Assembly: GCA_015492245.1 (NCBI GenBank)
Contig: WGFM01000002.1
Location: 62,001-126,000, forward strand
From: Deltaproteobacteria bacterium
GTDB taxonomy: Bacteria > Desulfobacterota > GWC2-55-46 > DRQE01
DNA: 64,000 nt
Reading direction: 5' to 3'
The position numbers were made by a program, and so were the translations under genes. Of the stretch, positions 1 to 9,848 are shown piece after piece (the first letter of the stretch is position 1; each line of letters opens with the position of its first letter). The notes below the pieces were generated by a model. That model was not told the origin of the DNA. It was given only the letters and a program-made list of their open reading frames with translations, and made no database searches.

Positions 1-18
1 AAAGAAGACCTGAAGACC

Positions 19-387
19 ATGAAGAAAGCCGTTGTAATCATCATAGTGTTTGCCTTTGTTTCTGCATGGTTTACGCCCCTTTCCTTTGGGGCTGCCAGCA
101 GCCACATATGTAAGCTTACAAACACCCTGTGTAAGAACAAAGAGAGCTGCCCCCTTAAAGAGGGGCATACACACAAGAAGGATGCCCACCAGGAGTGTTA
201 CCTTACCGTCTACAACTCTGGTGATGATATTCAGCCCCTGGCAGGACACGAAAGGTCTCTGCAGTTTTCTGCGGGCATGTCTCTGGGTTTTTTCACACCA
301 GAGGTGGAAAGGCTCGAGTTACAGGCCTCTTTGATAATCGAAGAGGTTTCCCATACCCCCCCAGAAAGACCTCCACAAACAGGCTGA
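19..387 (+). CDS. small secreted Cys/His-rich protein of unknown function
   Basis: ORF with N-terminal hydrophobic signal (MKKAVVIIIVFAFVSAWF); mature part has 4 Cys and a GHTHKKDAH stretch. Confidence 0.6.
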   Translation: MKKAVVIIIVFAFVSAWFTPLSFGAASSHICKLTNTLCKNKESCPLKEGHTHKKDAHQECYLTVYNSGDDIQPLAGHERSLQFSAGMSLGFFTPEVERLELQASLIIEEVSHTPPERPPQTG

Positions 388-449
388 TCCGTAATACTAA
401 CTACTTACTATCTGCGGATTGAGCACAAATAAGTTTGTGGAGGTCTACC

Positions 450-1610
450 ATGAAAGCAAGGTTGATCCACGCGGTATTCTCTCTGCTCATGGTGTTTGTG
501 CTGGCAGAGGCCTCCTATGGGTATATAGGGCTGTGTTGTGGCAAGTGTGGCGGAAACATGCCCATGAACATACCCGGCGGAGGCGTGCCAGAAACCCATG
601 AGATGAGGTTCAAGATACAACCCATCTTCATGAAGATGGAAGGCCTGAGGGACGGCACAGACAGTGTCAGTGTGGACTCCCTCCTTGGCATGCCCTCTGC
701 GGGTAAGTTCATGGCCGTCCCAGAGAGGATGGACATGCAGATGCTTAATCTGGCCGTGGGCTACAGCTTTACCGATGATTTCTTCGCAGGGCTCATGTTC
801 ATGTGGATGAAGAAGGATATGGACATGAAGTTCAACGACATGATGAAGGGCATGTACGGAGAGGGCTATACCATGAAGAGTGAGGGGATGGCAGATACCA
901 TGCTCATGACAAAGTATCGCCTATACACGGATGATCCCCTGATACCCACAAGCCAGGTATCGCTGCTTCTGGGGATGATGCTACCCACAGGCTCCATAGA
1001 TGAGAAGAACAAGGAGCATCCAGACCCTTTAAGAACAGACGAACTCCTGCCCTACGGGATGCAACTTGGCGGTGGCACATTTGACCCCCTACTGGGCATA
1101 CTGTACCAGGGCTCGAGTTCTCCCTGGTGGTGGGGTGCCAACCTGATCTACATACCCAGGTTGTACGATAATCCCAGGGACTGGCGCTGGGGCTCGGAGT
1201 TTCGTTATGATCTATACAGCATGTATCAGTTCCGTTACGACATGGTTGCCTATGCACAGCTCAATGGCAAGGTGCAGGGTAGAATAAAGGGAGAGATGGA
1301 TGTGGCCAGTGATGGCTCATCAGGCAGGGCAACAGATGGAGACCCAGCATCACCCTACATGAGCCCTGCATATGACCCCGACAACTACGGGGGCCATATA
1401 CTCCATACAACCCTGGGGCTTCAGTGGCAGCCTGTGCCCCTGCACATAATAGATGTGGGTGTGGCTCTGCCCATATACCAGGACCTCAATGGCCCCCAGA
1501 TGGAAGAGGACTGGAAGGTGATGTTCACATGGTATGTGGAGATACCAACCCCATCGAGTATAAGGTATACGGGCGAGAAAAAACAGGGCAGAAGCAGGCT
1601 CGGTTTCTGA
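450..1610 (+). CDS. Met-rich outer-membrane/transporter-like protein
   Basis: Longest ORF begins at 435, but ATG at 450 is preceded by GGAGGT. Signal peptide, beta-barrel-like alternation, dense Met clusters (MFMWMKKDMDMKFNDMMKGM). Confidence 0.6.
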   Translation: MKARLIHAVFSLLMVFVLAEASYGYIGLCCGKCGGNMPMNIPGGGVPETHEMRFKIQPIFMKMEGLRDGTDSVSVDSLLGMPSAGKFMAVPERMDMQMLNLAVGYSFTDDFFAGLMFMWMKKDMDMKFNDMMKGMYGEGYTMKSEGMADTMLMTKYRLYTDDPLIPTSQVSLLLGMMLPTGSIDEKNKEHPDPLRTDELLPYGMQLGGGTFDPLLGILYQGSSSPWWWGANLIYIPRLYDNPRDWRWGSEFRYDLYSMYQFRYDMVAYAQLNGKVQGRIKGEMDVASDGSSGRATDGDPASPYMSPAYDPDNYGGHILHTTLGLQWQPVPLHIIDVGVALPIYQDLNGPQMEEDWKVMFTWYVEIPTPSSIRYTGEKKQGRSRLGF

Positions 1611-1638
1611 AGAAAAAAACACTTACGGAGGTAGTGCC

Positions 1639-1914
1639 ATGAGAAGGCTTTTGATACTGGCCATGATCCTTCTATTCCATGGATGCACCATGAGGCCAAC
1701 CCCCATTCCCGAGCCATCATCCACCGCGGCAACACTCTACAGGGAGAAATGCGGCATATGCCATGCGGTGCCACACCCAAAGCGGCATACCTACGAGCAG
1801 TGGCAACACATGATGGATGTGATGGAGAGACATGCCAGAAAGGGCGGCATGGTGCTCCTTACAGAAGAGGAGAAGGGTGTAATCCTTGAGTATCTTAAGA
1901 GGCACTCGAGGTAG
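1639..1914 (+). CDS. small monoheme cytochrome c-like lipoprotein
   Basis: Lipobox-like LLFHGC and a single CGICH heme-c motif. Confidence 0.7.
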   Translation: MRRLLILAMILLFHGCTMRPTPIPEPSSTAATLYREKCGICHAVPHPKRHTYEQWQHMMDVMERHARKGGMVLLTEEEKGVILEYLKRHSR

Positions 1915-1921
1915 GAAGACC

Positions 1922-2458
1922 ATGAAGAGACAGAGACTCATAATGGCTATACTGCTCTTTGCTACCGTGGGATTTGCAGGCCAATCCTGTGCCGATACTC
2001 TCTTCAAGACACTGGGCATCATAGAACCATCTGTAAGGCTGGAGGCTCCTGCCTTCAGCCTTACCTCCTTAGATGGTAAGGAGCTCGGGCTTGAAGAATT
2101 CAGGGGCAAGCTGGTGCTCCTTAACTTCTGGGCAACCTTCTGTGCCCCCTGTAGAGAAGAGATGCCATCCATGGAGAGGCTCTGGCAGAGATTCAAAGAG
2201 AAGGGGCTCGTTATTGTCGCCATAAATGTGGACAGGGGTGGTGCAGACAGGGTCAAAAAGTTCGTGGAAGAGGTTGGGGTTACATTCCCTGTACTCTTCG
2301 ACCCTGAGGGTCGGGTAAGAAGAAACTATGAGATATTCGCATTGCCCACAAGCTACATCATAGGGCGTGATGGAAGGTTTCTTGGTAAGATTGTGGGTGA
2401 AAGAAGATGGGATGAACCAGAGTTTACAGAACTCTTCGAAAGGCTACTTTCCCGCTGA
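1922..2458 (+). CDS. TlpA/ResA-like thioredoxin-fold protein
   Basis: Signal peptide, NFWATFCAPCREEMP (CxxC) motif, thioredoxin-fold C-terminus; ATG at 1922 preferred over 1886. Confidence 0.85.
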   Translation: MKRQRLIMAILLFATVGFAGQSCADTLFKTLGIIEPSVRLEAPAFSLTSLDGKELGLEEFRGKLVLLNFWATFCAPCREEMPSMERLWQRFKEKGLVIVAINVDRGGADRVKKFVEEVGVTFPVLFDPEGRVRRNYEIFALPTSYIIGRDGRFLGKIVGERRWDEPEFTELFERLLSR

Positions 2459-2583
2459 ATATAGCCTGCCTGGCACAACACACCTCACCTGTTGCCAAAC
2501 CTTAATATTGCCGCCATAATTCTGTAACACAGGCATTTTATAATTCAAAATAAGGATTAAGAAGAAAAAAGGAGGGACACCCC

Positions 2584-3603
2584 ATGAGTCTTAAAAACCT
2601 TTTGAGTGGTATTCCTGTAATGTTGATTACACTCTTTACAGCTGGTTATTCACTGGCAGGGAGCACCATCAACGGTGCAGGTGCAACATTTCCTTTTCCG
2701 GTCTATTCTGCATGGGCATATACCTACTACAAGGAGACGGGAATAAGGCTCAACTACCAGTCCATAGGCTCTGGCGGGGGGGTAAGACAGATAGTGAACA
2801 GAACCGTTGACTTCGGTGCCTCCGATGCACCGGTCGAGCCAGAAAAACTCGAAAAAGACGGGCTTTATCAGTTTCCCACCGTCATAGGCGGGGTGGTCCC
2901 TGTGGTGAACCTGCCTGGCATAAAAGAGGGAGAACTGAGGCTCGACAGTGAGACCCTCTGCGGAATATTCCTTGGTGAGATTACAGTATGGAACCATGAG
3001 AGGATAAAGAGGCTCAACGAGGGGCTGGCTCTGCCGTCTAATAAGGTTACGGTGGTTCATCGCTCCGATGGTTCGGGCACAACCGCCATATTTACCACCT
3101 ACCTTAGTGAGACATGCAAGGGCTGGAAGCAGAAGGTTGGTGCAGGAAAGTCTGTAAGCTGGCCTGCCGGCATAGGTGCAAAGGGTAACGAAGGGGTGGC
3201 AAACTATGTAAAAAGGCTCAAGGGTTCCATAGGGTATGTGGAGTTTGCCTATGCAAAGCAGAACAGGATGAGCCATGTAAGGCTTAAAAACCGGGCGGGC
3301 AATTTTGTTGAGCCAGACTTTGAGAGCTTCGAAGAGGCTGCAGCAAGTGGCAACTTTGATGCGGAAAGACACTTCTACCTCTGGCTCGTGAATGCCCCGG
3401 GCAAGAAGGCATGGCCTGTAGCAGGTGCCACCTTCATACTCCTTGCAAGGGAGAAGACAGAGTCCAACAAAAGGGCTGTGAAATTTTTCGACTGGGCATA
3501 CAGAAATGGAGATGAGGCGGCAAAGAGACTTGTCTATGTGCCCCTGCCAGAGAGCCTCAAGAACAGGGTAAGGGACTACTGGCGCAGGAACGGCATATAT
3601 TGA
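2584..3603 (+). CDS. pstS: phosphate ABC transporter substrate-binding protein PstS
   Basis: GAGATFPFPVYSAWAYTY and SGGGVRQI / GSGTTAIFTTYL motifs; upstream of pstCAB. Confidence 0.95.
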   Translation: MSLKNLLSGIPVMLITLFTAGYSLAGSTINGAGATFPFPVYSAWAYTYYKETGIRLNYQSIGSGGGVRQIVNRTVDFGASDAPVEPEKLEKDGLYQFPTVIGGVVPVVNLPGIKEGELRLDSETLCGIFLGEITVWNHERIKRLNEGLALPSNKVTVVHRSDGSGTTAIFTTYLSETCKGWKQKVGAGKSVSWPAGIGAKGNEGVANYVKRLKGSIGYVEFAYAKQNRMSHVRLKNRAGNFVEPDFESFEEAAASGNFDAERHFYLWLVNAPGKKAWPVAGATFILLAREKTESNKRAVKFFDWAYRNGDEAAKRLVYVPLPESLKNRVRDYWRRNGIY

Positions 3604-3637
3604 GTTATCCACAATCTGCCTCCTTATCTCAAGAAAG

Positions 3638-3701
3638 GAAGGGGTCAGCCCATACTGAATCCGTCCCAGCCCCCTCCGAGGTGGGCTGGCTCCTTCTTTT
3701 T
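3638..3701 (+). terminator. intrinsic terminator between pstS and pstC
   Basis: GAAGGGGTCAGCCCA (3638-3652) pairs with TGGGCTGGCTCCTTC (3682-3696): 15 pairs including 2 G-U, followed by TTTTT; competing inner stem CCAGCCC/GGGCTGG. Confidence 0.75.
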
Positions 3702-3796
3702 GAAGCGAACATTAAAGGGTTGTGGATATTGTGTTGCCTGCATGGGTAATTTTGTGTATTCTTTATAAAGACTTTCTGGAGGTGAACCCGTAGAGG

Positions 3797-4732
3797 ATGG
3801 GTAAAGAGAGCAGTCTTTCTGGTTCGCTTTTCTATGTCTTCACTGTCATATCCGCCTTTCTGGTGATACTCTTCCTTCTTGGCATATTCTACATACTCTT
3901 TTCAGAGTCCTACCTTGCCATAAGGGAGTTCGGTCTGATAGGCTTTATCTTCTCCCAGGAGTGGGACCCCGTAAGAGACCTCTTTGGTGCTGCCCCGACC
4001 ATATTCGGTACAGTGGTAACCACACTCCTGGCGCTTCTTTTTGCCATCCCTGTGGCGGTGGGTATAGCCATATTCGTAACAGAGATAGCCCCAGACTATG
4101 TGAAGGCACCTGTGTCCGTTGCCATAGAGCTTCTTGCAGCCATACCGAGCATTATCTATGGTATGTGGGGGCTCTTTACCCTTTCACCCATCATGGCAGG
4201 ATACATCGAGCCAGCGCTTCAGCAGACCCTTGGCAGACTTCCCATTGTTGGCATACTCTTCGAGGGAGTACCCATGGGGATAGACCTCCTTACGGCAAGC
4301 GTTATATTGAGTATAATGATAATACCCCTTATTGCCAGTATCTCAAGGGATGCCTTCAACCTCGTGCCCTCTATAGTGAAGGAGTCTGCCTATGGGGTGG
4401 GTGCCACAAGGTGGGAGGTCATAAAGAAGATAGTGCTTCCATACTCAAAACTCGGCATATTCGGTGGAGTGATACTCGCCATGGGCAGGGCCCTTGGAGA
4501 GACCATGGCCGTTGCATTCGTGCTGGGCAACAAGCATCAGATAACCACCTCTCTGTTCGATGCCGCAGCAACCATAACGGTATCCCTTGCAAACGAGTTT
4601 ACAGAGGCAGACACCGATACATACCTGTCTTCACTGTTCTACCTTTCGCTCATCCTTTTCGCCATAAGCTTTATAACCCTTGGGGCAGCCAAGCTCACCA
4701 TACAGAGGCTGCAGAGAGGCGGGGCAAGATGA
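3797..4732 (+). CDS. pstC: phosphate ABC transporter permease PstC
   Basis: Six-TM permease, [20 protein letters not shown] and EAA-like loop ([14 protein letters not shown]). Confidence 0.95.
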   Translation: MGKESSLSGSLFYVFTVISAFLVILFLLGIFYILFSESYLAIREFGLIGFIFSQEWDPVRDLFGAAPTIFGTVVTTLLALLFAIPVAVGIAIFVTEIAPDYVKAPVSVAIELLAAIPSIIYGMWGLFTLSPIMAGYIEPALQQTLGRLPIVGILFEGVPMGIDLLTASVILSIMIIPLIASISRDAFNLVPSIVKESAYGVGATRWEVIKKIVLPYSKLGIFGGVILAMGRALGETMAVAFVLGNKHQITTSLFDAAATITVSLANEFTEADTDTYLSSLFYLSLILFAISFITLGAAKLTIQRLQRGGAR

Positions 4733-5583
4733 GACCCTACAGAAGAAGACGCATAGAGAACCTTGTGGCCATCTCATTGTGCACCCTTTCTGCTGCCATT
4801 GGGCTTTTCTGGCTCTTCTTCATACTCATAGATGTGGTCATAGAGGGTGTGGGCGCGCTGAACCTCGCACTCTTTCTCGAAGACCCGGTGCCAGCCGGGC
4901 TCGAGGGTGGAGGGTTGAGGAACGCCTTCGTGGGCCAGCTCCTTCTCACCCTGGTTGCAGCCCTGCTGGGTGTGCCCGTGGGGCTTCTTGGCGGAACCTT
5001 TCTTGCAGAATATGGCCGGGGCAGCAGGATCGGCCACATCATAAGCCTTCTTTCAGACATAATGACCAGCGTGCCTTCTATAGTGATAGGCACATTCGCG
5101 TATGCAGTGCTGGTAAAACCCTTCGGGCATTTCAACGGATGGGCCGGCTCCTTCGCACTTGCACTCATAATGATACCGATTATAATAAGAACCACAGAGG
5201 AGATGCTCAAACTCGTGCCGTGGGAATTGAGGGAAGCTGCCTTCGCCCTCGGCGCATCCTATTACAGGGTTATACTCTCTATAGTCTACAGGGGCGCTGC
5301 CCCGGGAATCCTTACGGGCATATTGCTCTCCATCGCAAGGGTGGCAGGAGAGACCGCCCCCCTCCTTTTCACCTCATTCAACAACACATTCTTCTCGGTC
5401 GATATGAACGAGCCTGTGCCATCACTCACCGTTACCGTGTTCCAGTATGCCATGGGGCCCTACGAGAACTGGCACGCACAGGCATGGGCAGCATCTCTCG
5501 TAATCACACTCTTTATACTGATAATAACCCTTCTTGGAAGGTTCATCATATTCAGGAGGTATGGCAAGTGGAAGACATTGTGA
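4729..5583 (+). CDS. pstA: phosphate ABC transporter permease PstA
   Basis: Starts at ATG overlapping the pstC stop (ATGA); permease motifs ([28 protein letters not shown]). Confidence 0.93.
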   Translation: MRPYRRRRIENLVAISLCTLSAAIGLFWLFFILIDVVIEGVGALNLALFLEDPVPAGLEGGGLRNAFVGQLLLTLVAALLGVPVGLLGGTFLAEYGRGSRIGHIISLLSDIMTSVPSIVIGTFAYAVLVKPFGHFNGWAGSFALALIMIPIIIRTTEEMLKLVPWELREAAFALGASYYRVILSIVYRGAAPGILTGILLSIARVAGETAPLLFTSFNNTFFSVDMNEPVPSLTVTVFQYAMGPYENWHAQAWAASLVITLFILIITLLGRFIIFRRYGKWKTL

Positions 5584-6329
5584 TAGATGTGCAGGGGTTA
5601 AGCTTCTACTATGCGGGCAACATCCGTGCACTCAAGGATATAAGCCTTTCCATACAGGCCAACACGGTAACCGCATTCATCGGGCCCTCTGGCTGTGGCA
5701 AGACCACATTCTTAAGGTGTCTCAACCGCATGCACGATCTCTATTCTGGTAACCGTTACGAGGGAAGGATATTGATAGACGGAAGAAACATACTCGATAA
5801 GGATGTGGACCTTATAGAGCTTCGCAGCAAGATAGGCATGGTCTTCCAGAAGCCCACACCCTTTCCCATGTCCATATTCGAGAACATAGCCTTTGGCCTC
5901 AGGCTCATCGGCATAAAGAACAGGACAGAGATAAGCGAGAGGGTGGAAAAGGCCTTGAAGGATGCTGCCCTCTGGGACGAGACCAGGGACAGGCTCCATA
6001 AGTCTGCCTATTCGCTGTCAGGTGGACAGCAGCAACGGCTCTGCATAGCAAGGGCGATAGCCGTCAAGCCCGAGATAGTCCTTATGGATGAGCCCTGCTC
6101 GGCCCTCGACCCCATAGCCACAGGGAAGATAGAGGACCTCATAACCGAGCTCAAGCAGGACTACACGGTCATAATAGTAACCCACAACATGCAGCAGGCT
6201 GCAAGGGTGTCCGACTACACGGCCTTCTTCATGATGGGTGAGCTTGTAGAATACGACAGGACCGAGAGGATATTCACCAACCCGTCTAACAAACTTACAG
6301 AGGACTACATAACCGGAAGATTCGGCTAA
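5568..6329 (+). CDS. pstB: phosphate ABC transporter ATP-binding protein PstB
   Basis: Walker [10 protein letters not shown], signature LSGGQQQR, Walker B IVLMDEP; GTG start preceded by AGGAGGT, overlapping the end of pstA. Confidence 0.95.
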   Translation: MEDIVIDVQGLSFYYAGNIRALKDISLSIQANTVTAFIGPSGCGKTTFLRCLNRMHDLYSGNRYEGRILIDGRNILDKDVDLIELRSKIGMVFQKPTPFPMSIFENIAFGLRLIGIKNRTEISERVEKALKDAALWDETRDRLHKSAYSLSGGQQQRLCIARAIAVKPEIVLMDEPCSALDPIATGKIEDLITELKQDYTVIIVTHNMQQAARVSDYTAFFMMGELVEYDRTERIFTNPSNKLTEDYITGRFG

Positions 6330-6354
6330 CCCCAAAAAAAGGAGGATAGGGTAG

Positions 6355-7020
6355 ATGACAAGGGAGGCATTCAGGAAGGCACTCGAGGGGCTTAAAGAAG
6401 AACTTCTTGAGATGGGCAACATGGTCTCAGGGGCTGTGAAGGATTCTGTGGAGCAGCTAAAGAAAAGAGACCTCCAGGGCTCCAGAAGGCTCATAAAGGG
6501 TGACCTTATAATAAACAAGAAGCGCTTCGAGATAGAGGACCGCTGCCTTTACCTCATAGCCACACAGCAGCCCATGGCAGGAGATCTGAGGATAATAGCA
6601 GCCATACTGAACATCATAACAGACCTCGAGCGCATAGGAGACCACGCAGAGGGCATAGCGAAGATAAACATAATGATAGGCAAGGACCCCCTGGTGAAAC
6701 CCCTTATAGATATTCCCAGGATGAGTGATAAGGCTGTGTCCATGCTCGAGCGTTCACTGAAGGCATTCATAGAGGGAGATGTGGAGACTGCCCACACACT
6801 GTGCAGCGAAGATGACGAGGTTGACGCCCTTTACGAGCAGGTATACAGGGAACTCATAATGCTCATGATAGAGAACCCTAAGATAATAAAGGGTGCAACA
6901 TACCTTCTCTGGGTTGCCCACAATCTGGAGCGCATAGCGGACCGGGTTACCAACATAGCAGAACGCATCATATTCATGGTAACCGGCAGGATGGACGAAA
7001 TCAATGTATCCAAGTATTGA
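6355..7020 (+). CDS. phoU: phosphate signalling complex protein PhoU
   Basis: Two PhoU repeats (IITDLERIGDHAEGIA; HNLERIADRVTNIAE). Confidence 0.95.
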   Translation: MTREAFRKALEGLKEELLEMGNMVSGAVKDSVEQLKKRDLQGSRRLIKGDLIINKKRFEIEDRCLYLIATQQPMAGDLRIIAAILNIITDLERIGDHAEGIAKINIMIGKDPLVKPLIDIPRMSDKAVSMLERSLKAFIEGDVETAHTLCSEDDEVDALYEQVYRELIMLMIENPKIIKGATYLLWVAHNLERIADRVTNIAERIIFMVTGRMDEINVSKY

Positions 7021-7034
7021 GATGCCCTCCTGCC

Positions 7035-7952
7035 TTACATGTCTCTTTGCACAAGAATCCTTGTCCTGTCCAGGATGGTTGCAACTGTATCGACTATGCT
7101 CTTCATGGTAGAGCACTTGGATACAAAAGGCAGCCCCCTCGCGCTGAAGAACGGTTCATATTCATCGCACTCACCGGAGAAGAAGATGAACCTCTTTCCT
7201 ATGGATGGATACTTCTCTACCACACTGTTGTAGAACTCTATTCCATCCATTACAGGCATGTGTATGTCCGATATTATGACGGCGAAGTAGTTGGTCCTGA
7301 GCATGGCCATGGCCTCCACACCGTTTTCTGCGGTTCGCACCACCGTGTTGCCAGAAAGGATTTCTTTGAGCAACTCCCGGGCACTCTCCGAGTCATCCAC
7401 AACGAGCACCTTCTCTTTCCACAGGAAGGGTATCCTTCGCAGTCTGTCTATGTATGCATGGTCTACATCTCTTGCAACCATAAACCGCTCTATGTAGCTT
7501 CTGTGCTGCTCTATGCCAGAGACAAAGGGGATTATCTCCTTGGCACCATACTTTATGCTGTTTATGAGCACCGTGTTTATGGCATCGATGAAGGCATCAC
7601 TCCACTCTATCTCCTCCAGCATGGCAACATATTCCAGTATACCCCTTCCATCGAGCCCCTGGTTTTTGGCCCTTTCGAGACACTCCTCCATTAGTTGGCG
7701 AGAGCGCCTTTTGTCCTCCATGGTTATATTTCTAAGGGTTATACCGAATGTCCTGTAATGGTGTGCCTCGGGGAGCTTTCCTATCCACCTGTCGAACTTC
7801 CATAGGACCTTGGAGTGGCCTTCCTCGTCTTTCGATATTTCTGTGAGGAACTCGAATAGTTCCGTATCCAGCACCACATGTTTTGCCAGCTCTTTATAGA
7901 ATTTGCTTATTTCGTCCTCTTCCTCTATAAGCTCGCGCATCAGGGTACTCAT
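7035..7952 (-). CDS. ferritin/rubrerythrin-like di-iron domain fused to a CheY-like receiver domain
   Basis: N-terminal four-helix pattern with two ExxH motifs (DEEGH; GIEQH) plus Glu in helices A and C; C-terminal REC with VLVVDDSE, ISDIHMP, FFSG, VSK. Confidence 0.8.
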   Translation of the reverse strand: MSTLMRELIEEEDEISKFYKELAKHVVLDTELFEFLTEISKDEEGHSKVLWKFDRWIGKLPEAHHYRTFGITLRNITMEDKRRSRQLMEECLERAKNQGLDGRGILEYVAMLEEIEWSDAFIDAINTVLINSIKYGAKEIIPFVSGIEQHRSYIERFMVARDVDHAYIDRLRRIPFLWKEKVLVVDDSESARELLKEILSGNTVVRTAENGVEAMAMLRTNYFAVIISDIHMPVMDGIEFYNSVVEKYPSIGKRFIFFSGECDEYEPFFSARGLPFVSKCSTMKSIVDTVATILDRTRILVQRDM

Positions 7953-8018
7953 GGCTGTTCACCTCCTCAAGATGATAAAAAGATAAAGACTGCATCTTCG
8001 CTGTGGATGTGAACAGCC
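7953..8018 (-). promoter_or_regulatory. RBS-sequestering inverted repeat in the 5' UTR of the ferritin-REC gene
   Basis: On + strand, GGCTGTTCACCTCC (7953-7966) versus GGATGTGAACAGCC (8005-8018): 13/14 complementary. On the minus-strand mRNA the 3' arm is GGAGGTGAACAGCC immediately before ATG and includes the SD. Confidence 0.65.
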
Positions 8019-8166
8019 CTTATCAAGACTATACCAGCATATTGCTGACAGTCAAGCCATGGAGTGTTATCCTCTCGGGTGGTTTTTACACACTATAACC
8101 ATGCTTTGCCCTTGCACTTGTATCGGTAATATGGTAAAAAAATCTGAGAAACAGGGGGGTTAGGGG

Positions 8167-8526
8167 ATGCTGCTGGGACTCAACCAGAACATAGAATACA
8201 GGGGAGAACTCTACCACATTCAGACCGAGGATGGTGGCAGGAAGAACCCTGTCATAACCACCCTGGTCTTCAAGGATGGCACGATTGTGGCCTCGAGAAG
8301 GACCGGTTACGCAGACATACTGAAGTTTGAAAGGCTCGATTCAGTGGTGAAAGAGCTCATGAGGGAGCAGCACCGTGCCCTCATAAAGGCATTGCTCAGT
8401 GGCGAGCTGGACGAAAGGCTCAAGCCTGTTGAGGCCGCTGCTGGCAAGAGGGAAAAGCCTGCCTTCCAGAAGGAAGAATCCATAGACGATATAATCCTTG
8501 AGCACCTGTCCCTTGATGACAAATAA
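8167..8526 (+). CDS. conserved hypothetical protein (MLLGLNQNIEYRGELYHIQTEDGG type)
   Basis: Clean ORF with compact N-terminal beta-rich domain; function not recognised. Confidence 0.6.
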   Translation: MLLGLNQNIEYRGELYHIQTEDGGRKNPVITTLVFKDGTIVASRRTGYADILKFERLDSVVKELMREQHRALIKALLSGELDERLKPVEAAAGKREKPAFQKEESIDDIILEHLSLDDK

Positions 8527-8582
8527 TCGTTCCCGCTTAACCTTTCTGCAGGGTCTGTATATTCTCTACACAGGAGGTATCG

Positions 8583-9848
8583 TTGAGTAACAGGATAACA
8601 GCCATAAGGGGATTCAACGACATCCTTCCACCCGAAAGCAGGGTGCTGAGCCACATAGAGTATACCGCGATAGAGGTGTTCACATCTTACGGCTTTTCAG
8701 AGATGAGGTTGCCTGTGGTGGAAAAAACAGAGCTCTTCTCGAGAACCCTCGGTGAGACCACCGACATAGTGGAGAAACAGATGTATACATTCTCTGACCT
8801 CTCTGGCACCCCGCTTACCTTGAGGCCCGAAGGCACCGCAGGGGTGGTGAGGGCATATATAGAGCATGCACTCTACACGAAGGCTCCCATACACAGGCTT
8901 TTTTACAGGGGGCCGATGTTCCGCTACGAGAGACCCCAGAAAGGGCGTTATCGCCAGTTCTACCAGGTAGGTGTGGAAGTGCTGGGTGATGAAGGCCCGT
9001 TTGTGGATGCAGAGCTGATGGAGATGCTCTCGGTTATACTGGAAAGAGTGGGGGTGAAGGGGGCTGTGTTCGAGATAAACTCCCTTGGATGCCCCGGGTG
9101 CAGGCAGCCCTTCAGGCAGAGGCTTGGGGGTTTTCTCGAAGAACTGAAGGAAAGGCTCTGTGGGGATTGCACAAGAAGGATGGAGAGAAATCCCCTGAGG
9201 GCACTTGACTGCAAGAACCCCACCTGCAGGGAGCTTACCACCAACGCCCCCGACATATACGACTATATCTGCGAGGGCTGCAGCGCCCACTTCGATGGCC
9301 TGAGGGCAGCACTCGATGGGTTCGGTGTGCCCCACAGGGTGAACCATCGTATGGTAAGGGGACTCGATTACTATACACGAACCGCCTTCGAGGCTGTTGT
9401 TGATTCACCGAGACTTGGGGCACAGAACACCATAGCAGCGGGCGGAAGGTATGACGGGCTTGTAAAGGAGCTCGGTGGGCCCCAGACCCCCTGTTTCGGT
9501 TTTGCGATAGGGATGGAAAGGGTGGCCCTCCTTGTGGATAGATCCCTTATAGGTGAAGAACCCCTTTTCTACCTCATACCCCTTGGCACAGAGCCTCAGC
9601 AGAGGGCTGCGGGGCTTGCCTCTGCCATGAGAATGGCAGGCATGAGGTGTATGATGGAGACCAAAAGGGGGGCCTCCCTTAAGAGCGCCATGAAGCGGGC
9701 AGACCGCCTTGGCGCAGCCTATGTGCTTCTTCTCGGAGAAGATGAGATGAAGGAGCGAAGCCTTACAGTGAGGAATATGACAGACGGCACACAGAGAAGA
9801 CTCCCCCTCGATACCTTCATCGAAGAGCTGAGACAAGGGCTTCCATGA
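8583..9848 (+). CDS. hisS: histidyl-tRNA synthetase
   Basis: RGFNDILPPES, LTLRPEGTAGVVRAY, GGRYDGLV motifs; TTG start with AGGAGGT SD. Confidence 0.95.
   Translation: MSNRITAIRGFNDILPPESRVLSHIEYTAIEVFTSYGFSEMRLPVVEKTELFSRTLGETTDIVEKQMYTFSDLSGTPLTLRPEGTAGVVRAYIEHALYTKAPIHRLFYRGPMFRYERPQKGRYRQFYQVGVEVLGDEGPFVDAELMEMLSVILERVGVKGAVFEINSLGCPGCRQPFRQRLGGFLEELKERLCGDCTRRMERNPLRALDCKNPTCRELTTNAPDIYDYICEGCSAHFDGLRAALDGFGVPHRVNHRMVRGLDYYTRTAFEAVVDSPRLGAQNTIAAGGRYDGLVKELGGPQTPCFGFAIGMERVALLVDRSLIGEEPLFYLIPLGTEPQQRAAGLASAMRMAGMRCMMETKRGASLKSAMKRADRLGAAYVLLLGEDEMKERSLTVRNMTDGTQRRLPLDTFIEELRQGLP

Noticed and set aside
2461-2493. TGGCAC-containing string as a second sigma-54 promoter
   Set aside because: No GC at the required 10-nt spacing after GG.
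2488-2544. Possible Pho box upstream of pstS (CTGTTGCCAAA / CTGTAACACAG near a TATAAT)
   Set aside because: Repeats do not have the 11-bp periodicity of a canonical Pho box; too weak to claim.
2650-3612. 320-aa antisense ORF opposite pstS
   Set aside because: Mirror of a confident coding sequence, no domain or RBS support.
3961-4728. N-terminal ~256 codons of the 540-aa ORF ending in pstA
   Set aside because: Out-of-frame read-through of pstC; real pstA start is the ATGA-coupled ATG at 4729.
4680-5567. N-terminal part of the 549-aa ORF ending in pstB
   Set aside because: Out-of-frame over pstA; GTG 5568 with AGGAGGT is the plausible start.
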